This document shows, piece by piece, positions 1 to 6,922 of a DNA stretch of 64,000 bases; position 1 is the stretch's first letter; each line of letters opens with the position of its first letter. Source of the DNA: Bacilli bacterium. GTDB taxonomy: Bacteria; Bacillota_I; Bacilli_A; RF39; UBA660. The translations under genes and the position numbers were made by a program. The stretch is taken from positions 1-64,000 of the forward strand of contig JAFRCK010000012.1 in NCBI GenBank assembly GCA_017404385.1, written 5' to 3'. The notes under the pieces are model-generated. The model did no database searches, was not told the origin of the DNA, and saw only the letters and a program-made list of their open reading frames with translations.

Positions 1-36
1 CGTTCATCCTGAGCCAGGATCAAACTCTCAATAAAA
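1..36 (-). rRNA. 16S rRNA, 5' end only (runs off the window)
   Basis: The reverse complement contains the near-universal 16S start GAGAGTTTGATCCTGGCTC followed by AGGATGAACG. Only about the first 36 nucleotides lie in the window. The 5' boundary is approximate, placed by analogy with other Bacillota. The upstream leader (about 40-150) carries a conserved rRNA-leader-like stretch, GATCTTTGAAAACTGAGC in minus orientation, resembling boxA-type antitermination sites. Confidence 0.95.
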
Positions 37-160
37 AAATTATTTCAAATTTAAAATTCCTGACTACTCAAATTAATTGACATTTTGCTCAGTTTTCAAA
101 GATCATTTTTGCACGTATTCCTTTATGAAATAAAGGTGTTCTCTTTCCACGCGCAAATTA

Positions 161-189
161 ACTATATCATATTCAAAATGGAGTGTCAA
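161..189 (-). promoter_or_regulatory. rRNA operon promoter (sigma-A type)
   Basis: On the minus strand TTGACA (189-184) and TATAGT (166-161) are separated by exactly 17 nt. This places a start near 153, about 115 nt upstream of the 16S. Two further TTGACA-like boxes lie upstream within 215-275 and could belong to a tandem promoter. Confidence 0.7.
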
Positions 190-283
190 CACTTTTTTTT
201 ACTTTTTTTAAAAAAATTGTCAAAAATTGATTTTTTATCAATTTTACGTGTCAAATTCCCTTTTGAACATACTATATTATATA

Positions 284-322
284 CAAAAAAATAAAAAAGT
301 GAACACTTTTTTTCACTTTTTT
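284..322 (-). terminator. Terminator after spoVAE
   Basis: AAAAAAGTG (293-301) pairs with CACTTTTTT (314-322). In minus orientation the stem is followed by a T-rich run. It separates spoVAE from the rRNA promoter. Confidence 0.6.
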
Positions 323-350
323 TTATTTTTTTGTATTCTTGTTATATTTA

Positions 351-701
351 CTAGTGTTTTGGCCTAAAAATTAAGGCAAAAATGAATGAAAATAGTATAG
401 TAGCTGTAATCCCAGACGCTGTTAATGAGAACATTCCGGTTAAAACTCCTAATATTCCCTCTGTTTTTGCCACTGCAAGAGCTCCATGTATTAAAGAATG
501 TCCAAAACTAGTTATTACAACCATTGCTCCTGCACCAAATGTACTAACAAAATAATCATATATACCAAATATATCTAAAAAAGCTCCTATTACTACAAAT
601 AAAGAAGTTACTTCACCTGGTTTTAGTTTTACTTTATCCATAAGTACTTGTCCAATTGCGCAAACGATACCTGAAAATAAGAATGAATAAACAAATATCA
701 T
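351..701 (-). CDS. spoVAE: Stage V sporulation protein AE (SpoVAE)
   Basis: Small integral membrane protein of 116 aa, the usual SpoVAE(b) length, with about four hydrophobic segments and the family block GxVLMDKxKLKPGEVTSLFVVIG near residues 19-40. SpoVA proteins form the inner-membrane channel that moves dipicolinic acid with calcium into the forespore and out during germination. The start is ATG at 701, not the upstream in-frame ATG at 734: it forms an ATGA overlap with the spoVAD stop and has GGAGG 4 nt upstream. Last gene of the spoVAC-D-E unit, followed by a terminator. Confidence 0.92.
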   Translation of the reverse strand: MIFVYSFLFSGIVCAIGQVLMDKVKLKPGEVTSLFVVIGAFLDIFGIYDYFVSTFGAGAMVVITSFGHSLIHGALAVAKTEGILGVLTGMFSLTASGITATILFSFIFALIFRPKH

Positions 702-1681
702 ATAGCCTCCAAACTTACTGCATGACATATACATGGTATACTTTTCTTTTGATTAACGGAGGTAGTACTAAATAAAGCTCCAGTAGCAAGTAATAATACT
801 CTTTTTATTTTTTTCTTTTTCATTTTAGGTATTATTTCACAAAAAACATAAGTTGGTAAACAAGATGGTCCAGAACCTCCTGCACATACCCTACTATCCT
901 TATTATTATATATAAGACATGCTGCATCATTATAATTATTTATTTTTAATCCATATTCTTTTAAACAAAACTCTTTAAATATCTTTTTCCCATACAGTCC
1001 TAAATCACCAGTTAATATTAAATCATAATAACTTATATCTCTATTAGTATCCTTTAAATGTTTATTTAATGTGTAAGCTGCAGCTGGAGACATAGCACTT
1101 CCCATATCAAAAGCATCTTTAACTCCTAAATCAATTACTTTACCTATAGTACCTGATTCTATTCTAACACCTTCTTTTTTATGGGATACAATACAAGCAG
1201 TTGCGGCACTTGCCGTAAAAGTTGAATACTCTGGTTTAGGCATACCATATTCTACTGGTGCCTTAAATTGTCTTTCAGAAGTTAAATTATGTGCTGAAGT
1301 TGTACATATTACTTTATCATCCCTATTATATAATAAGGATGATGCTAGAATTATACTTTCACAAAATGAAGCACATGCATTATATATTCCAAAATATGTA
1401 ATGCCAAGTTTATTAGCTGCTAAATTAGATATTACTATTTGATTAGATAAATCTGCTGATATTAATAAACTAATATCCCTATTATTATAGTTACCTTTTC
1501 TTAATAATGTATTAATAGTTTTTACAAGTTCATTCACTTCACAATCTTCAAAAGTTTTCTCTTTATCATAAAAATCTGTATATACATTATCAAACTTTTC
1601 TTTTAATGGACCATCTATTAAAAACGGTCCAGCAGTAACAGAAGTTTCATTTATATATGCATCCTTATAATATATAGTCAT
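698..1681 (-). CDS. spoVAD: Stage V sporulation protein AD (SpoVAD)
   Basis: 327 aa with the thiolase-like fold typical of SpoVAD, a peripheral partner of the SpoVA channel reported to bind dipicolinic acid. Visible family features are the N-terminal SVTAGPFLIDGPL, the central GIYNACASFCESIILAS and the C-terminal GALFSTTSVNQKKSIPCI. The start at 1681 is preferred over an in-frame ATG at 1693, because GGAGG sits 5 nt upstream of 1681 and the upstream ATG overlaps the end of spoVAC. The spoVAC stop lies 2 nt upstream and the stop overlaps the spoVAE start, so the three genes are translationally coupled. Confidence 0.95.
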   Translation of the reverse strand: MTIYYKDAYINETSVTAGPFLIDGPLKEKFDNVYTDFYDKEKTFEDCEVNELVKTINTLLRKGNYNNRDISLLISADLSNQIVISNLAANKLGITYFGIYNACASFCESIILASSLLYNRDDKVICTTSAHNLTSERQFKAPVEYGMPKPEYSTFTASAATACIVSHKKEGVRIESGTIGKVIDLGVKDAFDMGSAMSPAAAYTLNKHLKDTNRDISYYDLILTGDLGLYGKKIFKEFCLKEYGLKINNYNDAACLIYNNKDSRVCAGGSGPSCLPTYVFCEIIPKMKKKKIKRVLLLATGALFSTTSVNQKKSIPCICHAVSLEAI

Positions 1682-1682
1682 A

Positions 1683-2123
1683 CTAACCTCCAAAAATAAT
1701 ATATCTTATTAATCCAAATATACATGCAGATACTGTTCCATATAGTATTACTGACCCTGATAATTTAAATATATTAGCTCCTATTCCATATACTAAACCT
1801 TCTTTTCTATATTCCATAGCGCTACTAGTTGTTGAATGTGAAAAACCAGTTATTGGTACTATTAAACCTGCTTCTGCTTTGGAGACTAGATTATCAAAGA
1901 AACCAAACGCAGTTAATAAAGATGAAACAAATATTAACGTTACCATCATTAAATTACCAGAATCTATTTTACTTAAAGAATCTATATTTGAATAAATTGT
2001 TACTAATACTTGTCCTATTAATCCAATTAATCCGCCTACCAAAAATGCAATAAATATTTTTTTTATCTTAAATGTTTTTGGAATAATAATTCCAGTTAAT
2101 TCTTTATATTCTTCTTTATTCAT
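1683..2123 (-). CDS. spoVAC: Stage V sporulation protein AC (SpoVAC)
   Basis: 146 aa membrane protein, close to the roughly 150 aa of Bacillus SpoVAC. It has four to five hydrophobic segments and the family pattern GGLIGLIGQVLVTIY followed by SSLLTAFGFFD and VPITGFSHSTTSSAMEYRKEG. It is thought to be a mechanosensitive pore component for dipicolinic acid release. A GGTGAA ribosome site precedes the ATG. spoVAA, AB, AEa and AF of the longer Bacillus operon are absent here, matching the minimal C-D-E set of clostridia. It lies directly downstream of sigF, as in Bacillus, but is separated from it by a terminator. Confidence 0.93.
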   Translation of the reverse strand: MNKEEYKELTGIIIPKTFKIKKIFIAFLVGGLIGLIGQVLVTIYSNIDSLSKIDSGNLMMVTLIFVSSLLTAFGFFDNLVSKAEAGLIVPITGFSHSTTSSAMEYRKEGLVYGIGANIFKLSGSVILYGTVSACIFGLIRYIIFGG

Positions 2124-2137
2124 AATTTCACCATTAT

Positions 2138-2168
2138 TAGTATTAACTATTAATTTTTTTTTATAACA
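2138..2168 (-). promoter_or_regulatory. Candidate forespore (sigma-F/G-like) promoter for spoVA
   Basis: In minus orientation AATACTA (2144-2138) resembles the sigma-G -10 box CATACTA. A TGTTATA stretch about 17 nt upstream resembles the -35 TGMATA. It sits between the sigF terminator and spoVAC, where a forespore promoter would be expected. This is a motif match only, in an AT-rich spacer. Confidence 0.35.
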
Positions 2169-2192
2169 AAAAAAGCGAGTTATTAACCCGCT
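2168..2192 (-). terminator. Terminator after sigF
   Basis: In minus orientation AGCGGGTT, a 3-nt loop and AACTCGCT (one G:T pair) are followed by seven T. It overlaps the sigF 3' end and ends the spoIIAA-sigF transcript before spoVAC. Confidence 0.75.
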
Positions 2193-2845
2193 ATCTTATT
2201 TTTCAATTTATCAAGAATCTTTCTTTCATATCTATATACTTTAACTTGACTAATATTATTCTCTTTGGCTATGTCAGTCTGTGTCATATTTTCATAATAC
2301 CGTTTATAAATCAAATCTCTTTCTTTCGGATCTAAACCTGATAGAGCATCCTTCAAACAAAGCTTATCTATTTTATCTATCTCTTCCTTATTATATATAA
2401 TGTCCGCTAACTCAATATTCTCAGAGTCCCCTATAACCTTATTTATACTGATTTCACTTTCATTATATCTAAGTACTTCATCTAATCTTTCATTATCCAT
2501 ATTTAATACTTTACATATTTCTTCTTCACTTGCCGGCCGTCCATACGTCTTATATATATGATCTTTAGTTATTAATACTTTTCTATAATCTTTAATAAGA
2601 TCCCTACTTATTTTCATATTTCTATCTTCTCTAACACATTTTAATACTCTACCTAAAATATGCATATAAGCAAATGTTGAAAATTTGGTATTACTTTTCT
2701 CATCATAAGTTCTTGATGCATCTATAATACCCAGCATCCCCTCTTGAAACAGATCATCTTTATTATAATCATTCGCATAGTTAATAATAATCTTATATAC
2801 TAGCTTTTCATACTCCTTTATTAATTCATTATTGAGTTTTAACAT
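2183..2845 (-). CDS. sigF: Forespore RNA polymerase sigma factor, SigF-like
   Basis: 220 aa sigma-70 family factor, shorter than Bacillus SigF (255 aa). Region 2 is visible (YNKDDLFQEGMLGIIDAS, then KFSTFAYMHILGRVLKCVRED), followed by SRDLIKDYRK as in SigF/SigG. Region 4 has the helix-turn-helix LDPKERDLIYKRYYENMTQ then ISQVKVYRYERKIL. The assignment to SigF rather than SigG rests mainly on context: it follows a SpoIIAA-like gene and precedes spoVAC-D-E, as in Bacillus. Its ATG overlaps the end of spoIIAA, so translation is coupled. The anti-sigma gene spoIIAB, which normally sits between them, is missing. Confidence 0.85.
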   Translation of the reverse strand: MLKLNNELIKEYEKLVYKIIINYANDYNKDDLFQEGMLGIIDASRTYDEKSNTKFSTFAYMHILGRVLKCVREDRNMKISRDLIKDYRKVLITKDHIYKTYGRPASEEEICKVLNMDNERLDEVLRYNESEISINKVIGDSENIELADIIYNKEEIDKIDKLCLKDALSGLDPKERDLIYKRYYENMTQTDIAKENNISQVKVYRYERKILDKLKNKIAG

Positions 2846-3174
2846 ACATCAACCTTTTTTAAAGCTGATAATTCATTTTTTACTTTCTTACATACGTCAA
2901 AATTAGAACTAACTATGCATTCAATTTTACTTTTTAATCCGCATATAAACATCTTCCCATCATTATTCTTAATTAATGTATTACATTCTTCAAATAAATC
3001 TATTCTTTCTTCTAATACTGAATTACTAATGTTAAAAACTAAATACTTAATTCCACCTAAAGTAATTATTTCTTTTAAATTAGATTCTATTTCTTTAGTA
3101 TTATCTACATTTAATTTACCATCTAATCTAACAAATAAAACTCCTTTTACAAATTCAATATTTACATCTAACAT
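2839..3174 (-). CDS. spoIIAA: SpoIIAA-like STAS-domain protein, phosphosite degenerate
   Basis: 111 aa single STAS domain, matching SpoIIAA in length and fold pattern (VLFVRLDGKLNVDNTKEIE, KYLVFNIS, GKMFICGLKSKIECIV). SpoIIAA normally releases SigF from SpoIIAB and is controlled by phosphorylation of a serine in a D-S-S-G motif. Here the aligned stretch is NSVLEERID and has no such motif, so phospho-control by the usual route looks lost. The start at 3174 is preferred over ATG at 3183, because AAGGGG lies 9 nt upstream of the former but abuts the latter. Stop and sigF start overlap. Confidence 0.7.
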   Translation of the reverse strand: MLDVNIEFVKGVLFVRLDGKLNVDNTKEIESNLKEIITLGGIKYLVFNISNSVLEERIDLFEECNTLIKNNDGKMFICGLKSKIECIVSSNFDVCKKVKNELSALKKVDVC

Positions 3175-3277
3175 AGTATTCATCCCCTTACCGTAATTAA
3201 TTTAAGCACTAATAAAAAATTTTTAAAATAGTTTCGACAATAGATTACAAACAATCTCTATATATAATATTATCCAT

Positions 3278-3311
3278 AAAAAAAATAATTCCCTTATTTG
3301 GAATTATTTTT
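3278..3311 (-). terminator. Terminator after the vanY-like gene
   Basis: AAATAATTCC (3283-3292) pairs with GGAATTATTT (3300-3309). In minus orientation it ends in a run of eight T. The stem includes the last codons of the peptidase gene. Confidence 0.7.
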
Positions 3312-4379
3312 TACATATTTTAACCAATATTCATCAAATGATATTCCTTTTTTATGAATAGTAGTTGCGGCATCTACTCCTACATATCTAATATGCCAGC
3401 CTTCTGCTTTATAACCAGTTATATCTTCAAACTTAGATTTATATCTAAATATAAATCCATATTTATGACCATTTTCATCTATCCATTTATATTCTTTATC
3501 TCCTTCTTCTAAAGTCCATATATTGGATAAATCTAATGTAGTACCTAACTGATGTTCTGAAAAACCAGCTCTTGCAGCAAACTCATTAGCTTTAGCTTCA
3601 CCATATTCATTAACATAATCTCTATATAAAGTCTCTTGATAATCATAATCTCTATATCCTGATTCTGCCAAGAAAGTGATTCCTTCTTTTCTAGCGTCAT
3701 CTACCATCTTTTTAAATTGTTCATAGGTTTCTTTTCTTATTTCCTTGACACCATAAGCATTATTCGCATATTCATCAGACATTTCCACTAAATCAGTCGG
3801 TACATAATCTTTACTTATATATCTATGTTTATTAACTAAAGCTGTTAATGAATTAGGATCCTTTTCTTCTTCTGGTGTTTCATATGGTCTTTTATCTAAA
3901 TCTAGTTCTACTCTAGTAACAACTTGATCCAAAGATAAGTCAGGATAATCCTCTTTATAATCTACATATCTTTGATAATGATCAAAATTAAATAATTCTA
4001 CATCTAAAAAGCCTTCTAAATCTTTATTGTGTTCCTTATTTAATAATTTAGTTATTTCTAATTTAGTAAAATTAACTAATATAAAATTAATAGTCTTATT
4101 TTTATATCCTTTATTATGTAATTCTATAATATAATCTTCATTTATTTTATCAAAGACTTTTTTCTTATCAAATTCCTCAATAGTAGCTTTTGTTTCTTCA
4201 TTATTATAGCCTACCTCAAATAAAGTTTTAACATAACTATACTTATTAGAATACTGAATATAAATTGGTATTCTAGTAATACTAGTCCAGTTAATAATTA
4301 CTATTATAACAAGTACAATTACTACTAATGATATTTTCGCAATAGTTCTTCTTAATTTGTAATTTGGTTTTTTCTTCAT
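3294..4379 (-). CDS. Membrane-anchored D,D-carboxypeptidase, VanY/M15B family
   Basis: 361 aa: a short basic N-terminus, one membrane helix (about residues 12-28), an extracellular helical spacer, then a C-terminal M15 zinc peptidase domain. Domain landmarks are ESGYRDYDYQ, the zinc motif SEHQLGTTLDL (His and Asp ligands) and EGWHIRYVG (catalytic Glu region and third His ligand). M15B enzymes trim the terminal D-Ala of peptidoglycan stem peptides. It is divergent from the dacF-like S11 carboxypeptidase at 4475, so two unrelated D,D-carboxypeptidases sit back to back beside the sporulation cluster, suggesting cortex or cell-wall maturation. The spacer sequence is not recognised. Confidence 0.88.
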   Translation of the reverse strand: MKKKPNYKLRRTIAKISLVVIVLVIIVIINWTSITRIPIYIQYSNKYSYVKTLFEVGYNNEETKATIEEFDKKKVFDKINEDYIIELHNKGYKNKTINFILVNFTKLEITKLLNKEHNKDLEGFLDVELFNFDHYQRYVDYKEDYPDLSLDQVVTRVELDLDKRPYETPEEEKDPNSLTALVNKHRYISKDYVPTDLVEMSDEYANNAYGVKEIRKETYEQFKKMVDDARKEGITFLAESGYRDYDYQETLYRDYVNEYGEAKANEFAARAGFSEHQLGTTLDLSNIWTLEEGDKEYKWIDENGHKYGFIFRYKSKFEDITGYKAEGWHIRYVGVDAATTIHKKGISFDEYWLKYVKNNSK

Positions 4380-4474
4380 ATTATACCTTCTTTATTTTAT
4401 ATAATTATACCAAATTTTTATTCAAAAATACATATTCTAATTATTATTTCATATTTATTTATTAGAGGTGTTTT

Positions 4475-5620
4475 ATGAAAAAAATATTATTAAGTATATT
4501 TATATTTATTATTTCTTTAACAAAAGTTAATGCACTATCACTCGCACCCAACGCTAAATCAGCTATACTTATAGAGGCATCTACTGGTGAAATAATATAT
4601 CAAAAAGATGCAGAAGCAAAACTAGCCCCCGCCAGCATGACTAAAATGATGAGTCTAGTTCTAATTATGGAAGAAATAGAATCAGGTAAATTAAAATGGA
4701 ATGAAAAAATACGTGTTAGTGAAAATGCAGCTTCGATGGGTGGTAGTCAAATATATTTAGAAGCTGGTGAAGAAATGACAGTTAAAGATTTAGTTAAAGG
4801 TATTGCAATGGCTTCGGGTAATGATGCAGTTGTTGCCTTAGCTGAACGTATATCTGGTACTGAAGAAGAATTTGTAAAAAAAATGAATGAAAAAGCTAAA
4901 TTTCTTGGTTTATCTAATACCAACTTTGAGAATTCCACAGGCTTAGATAGTGAAAATCATTATAGTTCAGCAAAAGATATGGCTTTGATAGCAAAAGAAT
5001 TAGTTAAACATAAAAAAATACTAGAATTTTCTAGTACTTATGAAGATTATTTAAGACAAAACACAAATAAGAAGTTCTGGTTAGTTAATACAAATAAATT
5101 AATTAAGACATATGAAGGTATGGATGGATTAAAAACTGGTTTTACAGAAAGTGCAATGTATTGTTTAACAGCTACAGCTTTAAGAAATAATATGAGATTA
5201 ATTGGAGTTATTATGGGAGAAAATACTAGTAAGCAAAGAAATGAAGAAATGAGTTCTATGCTTGATTATGGATTTAATTCTTATACTGTCAATAATTTAG
5301 TTAAAAAGAATCAGATAGTAGATAAATACTATAATCCTAAAAGTTCTAGTTTAAAAACAGATGTAATAACAAATGAAGACATAAATATATTAAATAAAAA
5401 AGGAAAAGATAAAAGAAAAGTAACATATGAAGTTAAATTAGATAATAAAGATTTACCTATTAAAAAGAATGAAGTTGTTGGTAAATTAATTGCTAAAGAA
5501 AACAATAAAGAATTATTTAAAGTAGATGTAGTTGCAGCTAAAGATATTGATAAGGCAAATATATTAGAATTATTTATTAGAAATATTAAAGAATTTTTAA
5601 ATGGTAAATATATTTTCTAA
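4475..5620 (+). CDS. dacF: D-alanyl-D-alanine carboxypeptidase, DacF/PBP5 type (S11)
   Basis: 381 aa with a cleavable signal peptide (first 20 residues, ending VNA). The three active-site motifs of S11 penicillin-binding proteins are intact: S-M-T-K (Ser54, Lys57), S-G-N in MASGNDAVVA, and K-T-G in GLKTGFTESA. A PBP5-type C-terminal beta domain follows. The enzyme removes terminal D-Ala from peptidoglycan pentapeptides. In Bacillus, dacF lies just upstream of spoIIA and is forespore-expressed; here it is 1.3 kb away and divergent from the vanY-like gene, so DacF is the best name, though DacA or DacB type cannot be excluded. AGAGGTG ribosome site. Confidence 0.88.
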   Translation: MKKILLSIFIFIISLTKVNALSLAPNAKSAILIEASTGEIIYQKDAEAKLAPASMTKMMSLVLIMEEIESGKLKWNEKIRVSENAASMGGSQIYLEAGEEMTVKDLVKGIAMASGNDAVVALAERISGTEEEFVKKMNEKAKFLGLSNTNFENSTGLDSENHYSSAKDMALIAKELVKHKKILEFSSTYEDYLRQNTNKKFWLVNTNKLIKTYEGMDGLKTGFTESAMYCLTATALRNNMRLIGVIMGENTSKQRNEEMSSMLDYGFNSYTVNNLVKKNQIVDKYYNPKSSSLKTDVITNEDINILNKKGKDKRKVTYEVKLDNKDLPIKKNEVVGKLIAKENNKELFKVDVVAAKDIDKANILELFIRNIKEFLNGKYIF

Positions 5621-5621
5621 C

Positions 5622-5651
5622 AAAAAAAAGTAATCAATGATTACTTTTTTA
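5622..5651. terminator. Bidirectional terminator between dacF and queH
   Basis: AAAAAAGTAATCA and TGATTACTTTTTT form a near-perfect inverted repeat flanked by A and T runs, suiting the two convergent genes. Confidence 0.8.
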
Positions 5652-6255
5652 AATCTTCAATTTTATTTTCTTTTTTATACTGTTGCCATTCTTTATCTAT
5701 TTCTTCTTTAATTCTTTCTCTTTCAATTCTTTTTTGATATCTTTCTTCTTCACTATATATACAACCACAATATTTTTGTAAATATATTCCAAGTCTTTTA
5801 GCTTCTTCTAAACCTTCTCTATAATATGGTCTAAAATCCTGATAATAAAATTTAATATCAAATGCTTTACTTAGTTCATTACAAACATTAATAATTTTTT
5901 CATGATTTTGATATGGACTATATAATAAGGTTGTGGAAAAAGAATCATATCCATGATCTTTTGCATATTTAACAGTAGAAGCTAATCTATCTGTATAACA
6001 ATAATCACATCTTTTACTAATATCTCTTGATACATTTTTTGTAAATTCATCTAATCCATATACATCCTTGTAATAAACATTTAAATCTATCATTTCAGAA
6101 TAACTTCTTAAAGCATCTCTTCTAGCTCTATATTCCATATATGGATGAATATTAGGATTATACCAATATCCATCAACATCTATTTTCTCTTCTCTAATTT
6201 TTTTTATACACATAATACTACAAGGTGCGCAACAAATATGAAGTAATAATTTCAT
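5641..6255 (-). CDS. queH: Epoxyqueuosine reductase QueH
   Basis: 204 aa, the usual QueH (former DUF208) length. QueH reduces epoxyqueuosine to queuosine in tRNA anticodons and binds a 4Fe-4S cluster. Diagnostic features are the N-terminal adjacent cysteines in LLLHICCAPC, YNPNIHPYMEYRAR, STTLLYSPYQNHEKI, and the second adjacent-type pair in KYCGCIYSEEERY. The start at 6255 (MKLLLHICC) is chosen over 6270, since GGTGA lies just upstream. No other queuosine gene is in view, so queuine or preQ0 may be salvaged. Confidence 0.93.
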   Translation of the reverse strand: MKLLLHICCAPCSIMCIKKIREEKIDVDGYWYNPNIHPYMEYRARRDALRSYSEMIDLNVYYKDVYGLDEFTKNVSRDISKRCDYCYTDRLASTVKYAKDHGYDSFSTTLLYSPYQNHEKIINVCNELSKAFDIKFYYQDFRPYYREGLEEAKRLGIYLQKYCGCIYSEEERYQKRIERERIKEEIDKEWQQYKKENKIEDLKK

Positions 6256-6307
6256 AAAATCACCAACCATATTATTACATCATTTTATTTTTTTGTAAAG
6301 AATAATA

Positions 6308-6335
6308 TTGACAAGAATAAAAAATAAGGTATAAT
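6308..6335 (+). promoter_or_regulatory. tRNA-Gly promoter
   Basis: TTGACA (6308-6313) and TATAAT (6330-6335) match both consensus boxes exactly, with a 16-nt spacer. The tRNA starts 20 nt downstream. Confidence 0.85.
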
Positions 6336-6355
6336 TAAAGAGTAATTTATTTTTT

Positions 6356-6429
6356 GCAGGTGTAGTTCAATGGTAGAACATCAGCCTTCCAAGCTGAATA
6401 CGGGAGTCCGATTCTCCTCACCTGCTCCA
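6356..6429 (+). tRNA. tRNA-Gly (anticodon TCC), CCA encoded
   Basis: Full cloverleaf. Acceptor GCAGGTG pairs with CACCTGC; the D arm GTTC/GAAC has a GG-containing loop; the anticodon stem-loop TCAGC-CTTCCAA-GCTGA gives anticodon TCC; the T stem GGGAG pairs with CTCCT; the 3' CCA is encoded. One oddity: the T loop reads TCCGATT instead of TTCGATT, so position 55, normally the pseudouridine target, is C. Exact promoter and terminator flank it, so it is probably transcribed. The accessory island begins right after it. Confidence 0.96.
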
Positions 6430-6438
6430 TTTGAAGAC

Positions 6439-6476
6439 AACTTACGGACTAATTAAAGTTCGTAAGTTTTTATTTT
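6439..6476 (+). terminator. Terminator after tRNA-Gly
   Basis: AACTTACGGAC (6439-6449) pairs with GTTCGTAAGTT (6459-6469), one mismatch, followed by a T-rich tail. Confidence 0.8.
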
Positions 6477-6555
6477 GTCAGTAGTTAAGCTTGGAAAGGC
6501 TTGTTATACCAAATATAAAAATAATGTTCTCTTTCTAGGAAGGAGGACATTTTTT

Positions 6556-6861
6556 ATGCTTGAATTTAAAACTATTGAAGAAATAAAACCTAATACTAAA
6601 CTACTACAACTTATTAAAAACTGCACCTATAAGACTAAAAAAGGAAAAGTTAAAGTTCTTCTAAATACTAATTTACAGTTTATTGAACCAACTGAATATC
6701 TAATTACATATCCTATTACTCTTACTATACTTGAATATAAGGTAAATGAAATTAGTAGTAAACCATTTTACATTAAAGAGTGTAAAGAAAAGTATAATTT
6801 GAATGAAATTGAAACTTTTTTAAGAAATTTTTCAAATTTAAGGTTTACTTTTGGCGTTTGA
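6556..6861 (+). CDS. Hypothetical protein of the mobile element
   Basis: 101 aa, not recognised. The start at 6556 (MLEFKTIEEIKPN) is chosen because a strong AGGAAGGAGG site lies just upstream; an in-frame ATG at 6475 would run through the region after the tRNA terminator and lacks a ribosome site. It is basic, with no membrane segment. About 60 nt upstream of the serine recombinase and on the same strand, so likely co-transcribed; small proteins in this position are common in Tn4451-type elements, but that is context only. Confidence 0.6.
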   Translation: MLEFKTIEEIKPNTKLLQLIKNCTYKTKKGKVKVLLNTNLQFIEPTEYLITYPITLTILEYKVNEISSKPFYIKECKEKYNLNEIETFLRNFSNLRFTFGV

Positions 6862-6922
6862 GTGAGGAAACATATGAGAGGTATTTTAATATTTCTCAAA
6901 ATTTAAGGAAAGGAGGAAAATT

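Noticed and set aside
6475..6555. Upstream start (6475) for the first island ORF
   Set aside because: No ribosome site there, while 6556 has AGGAAGGAGG.
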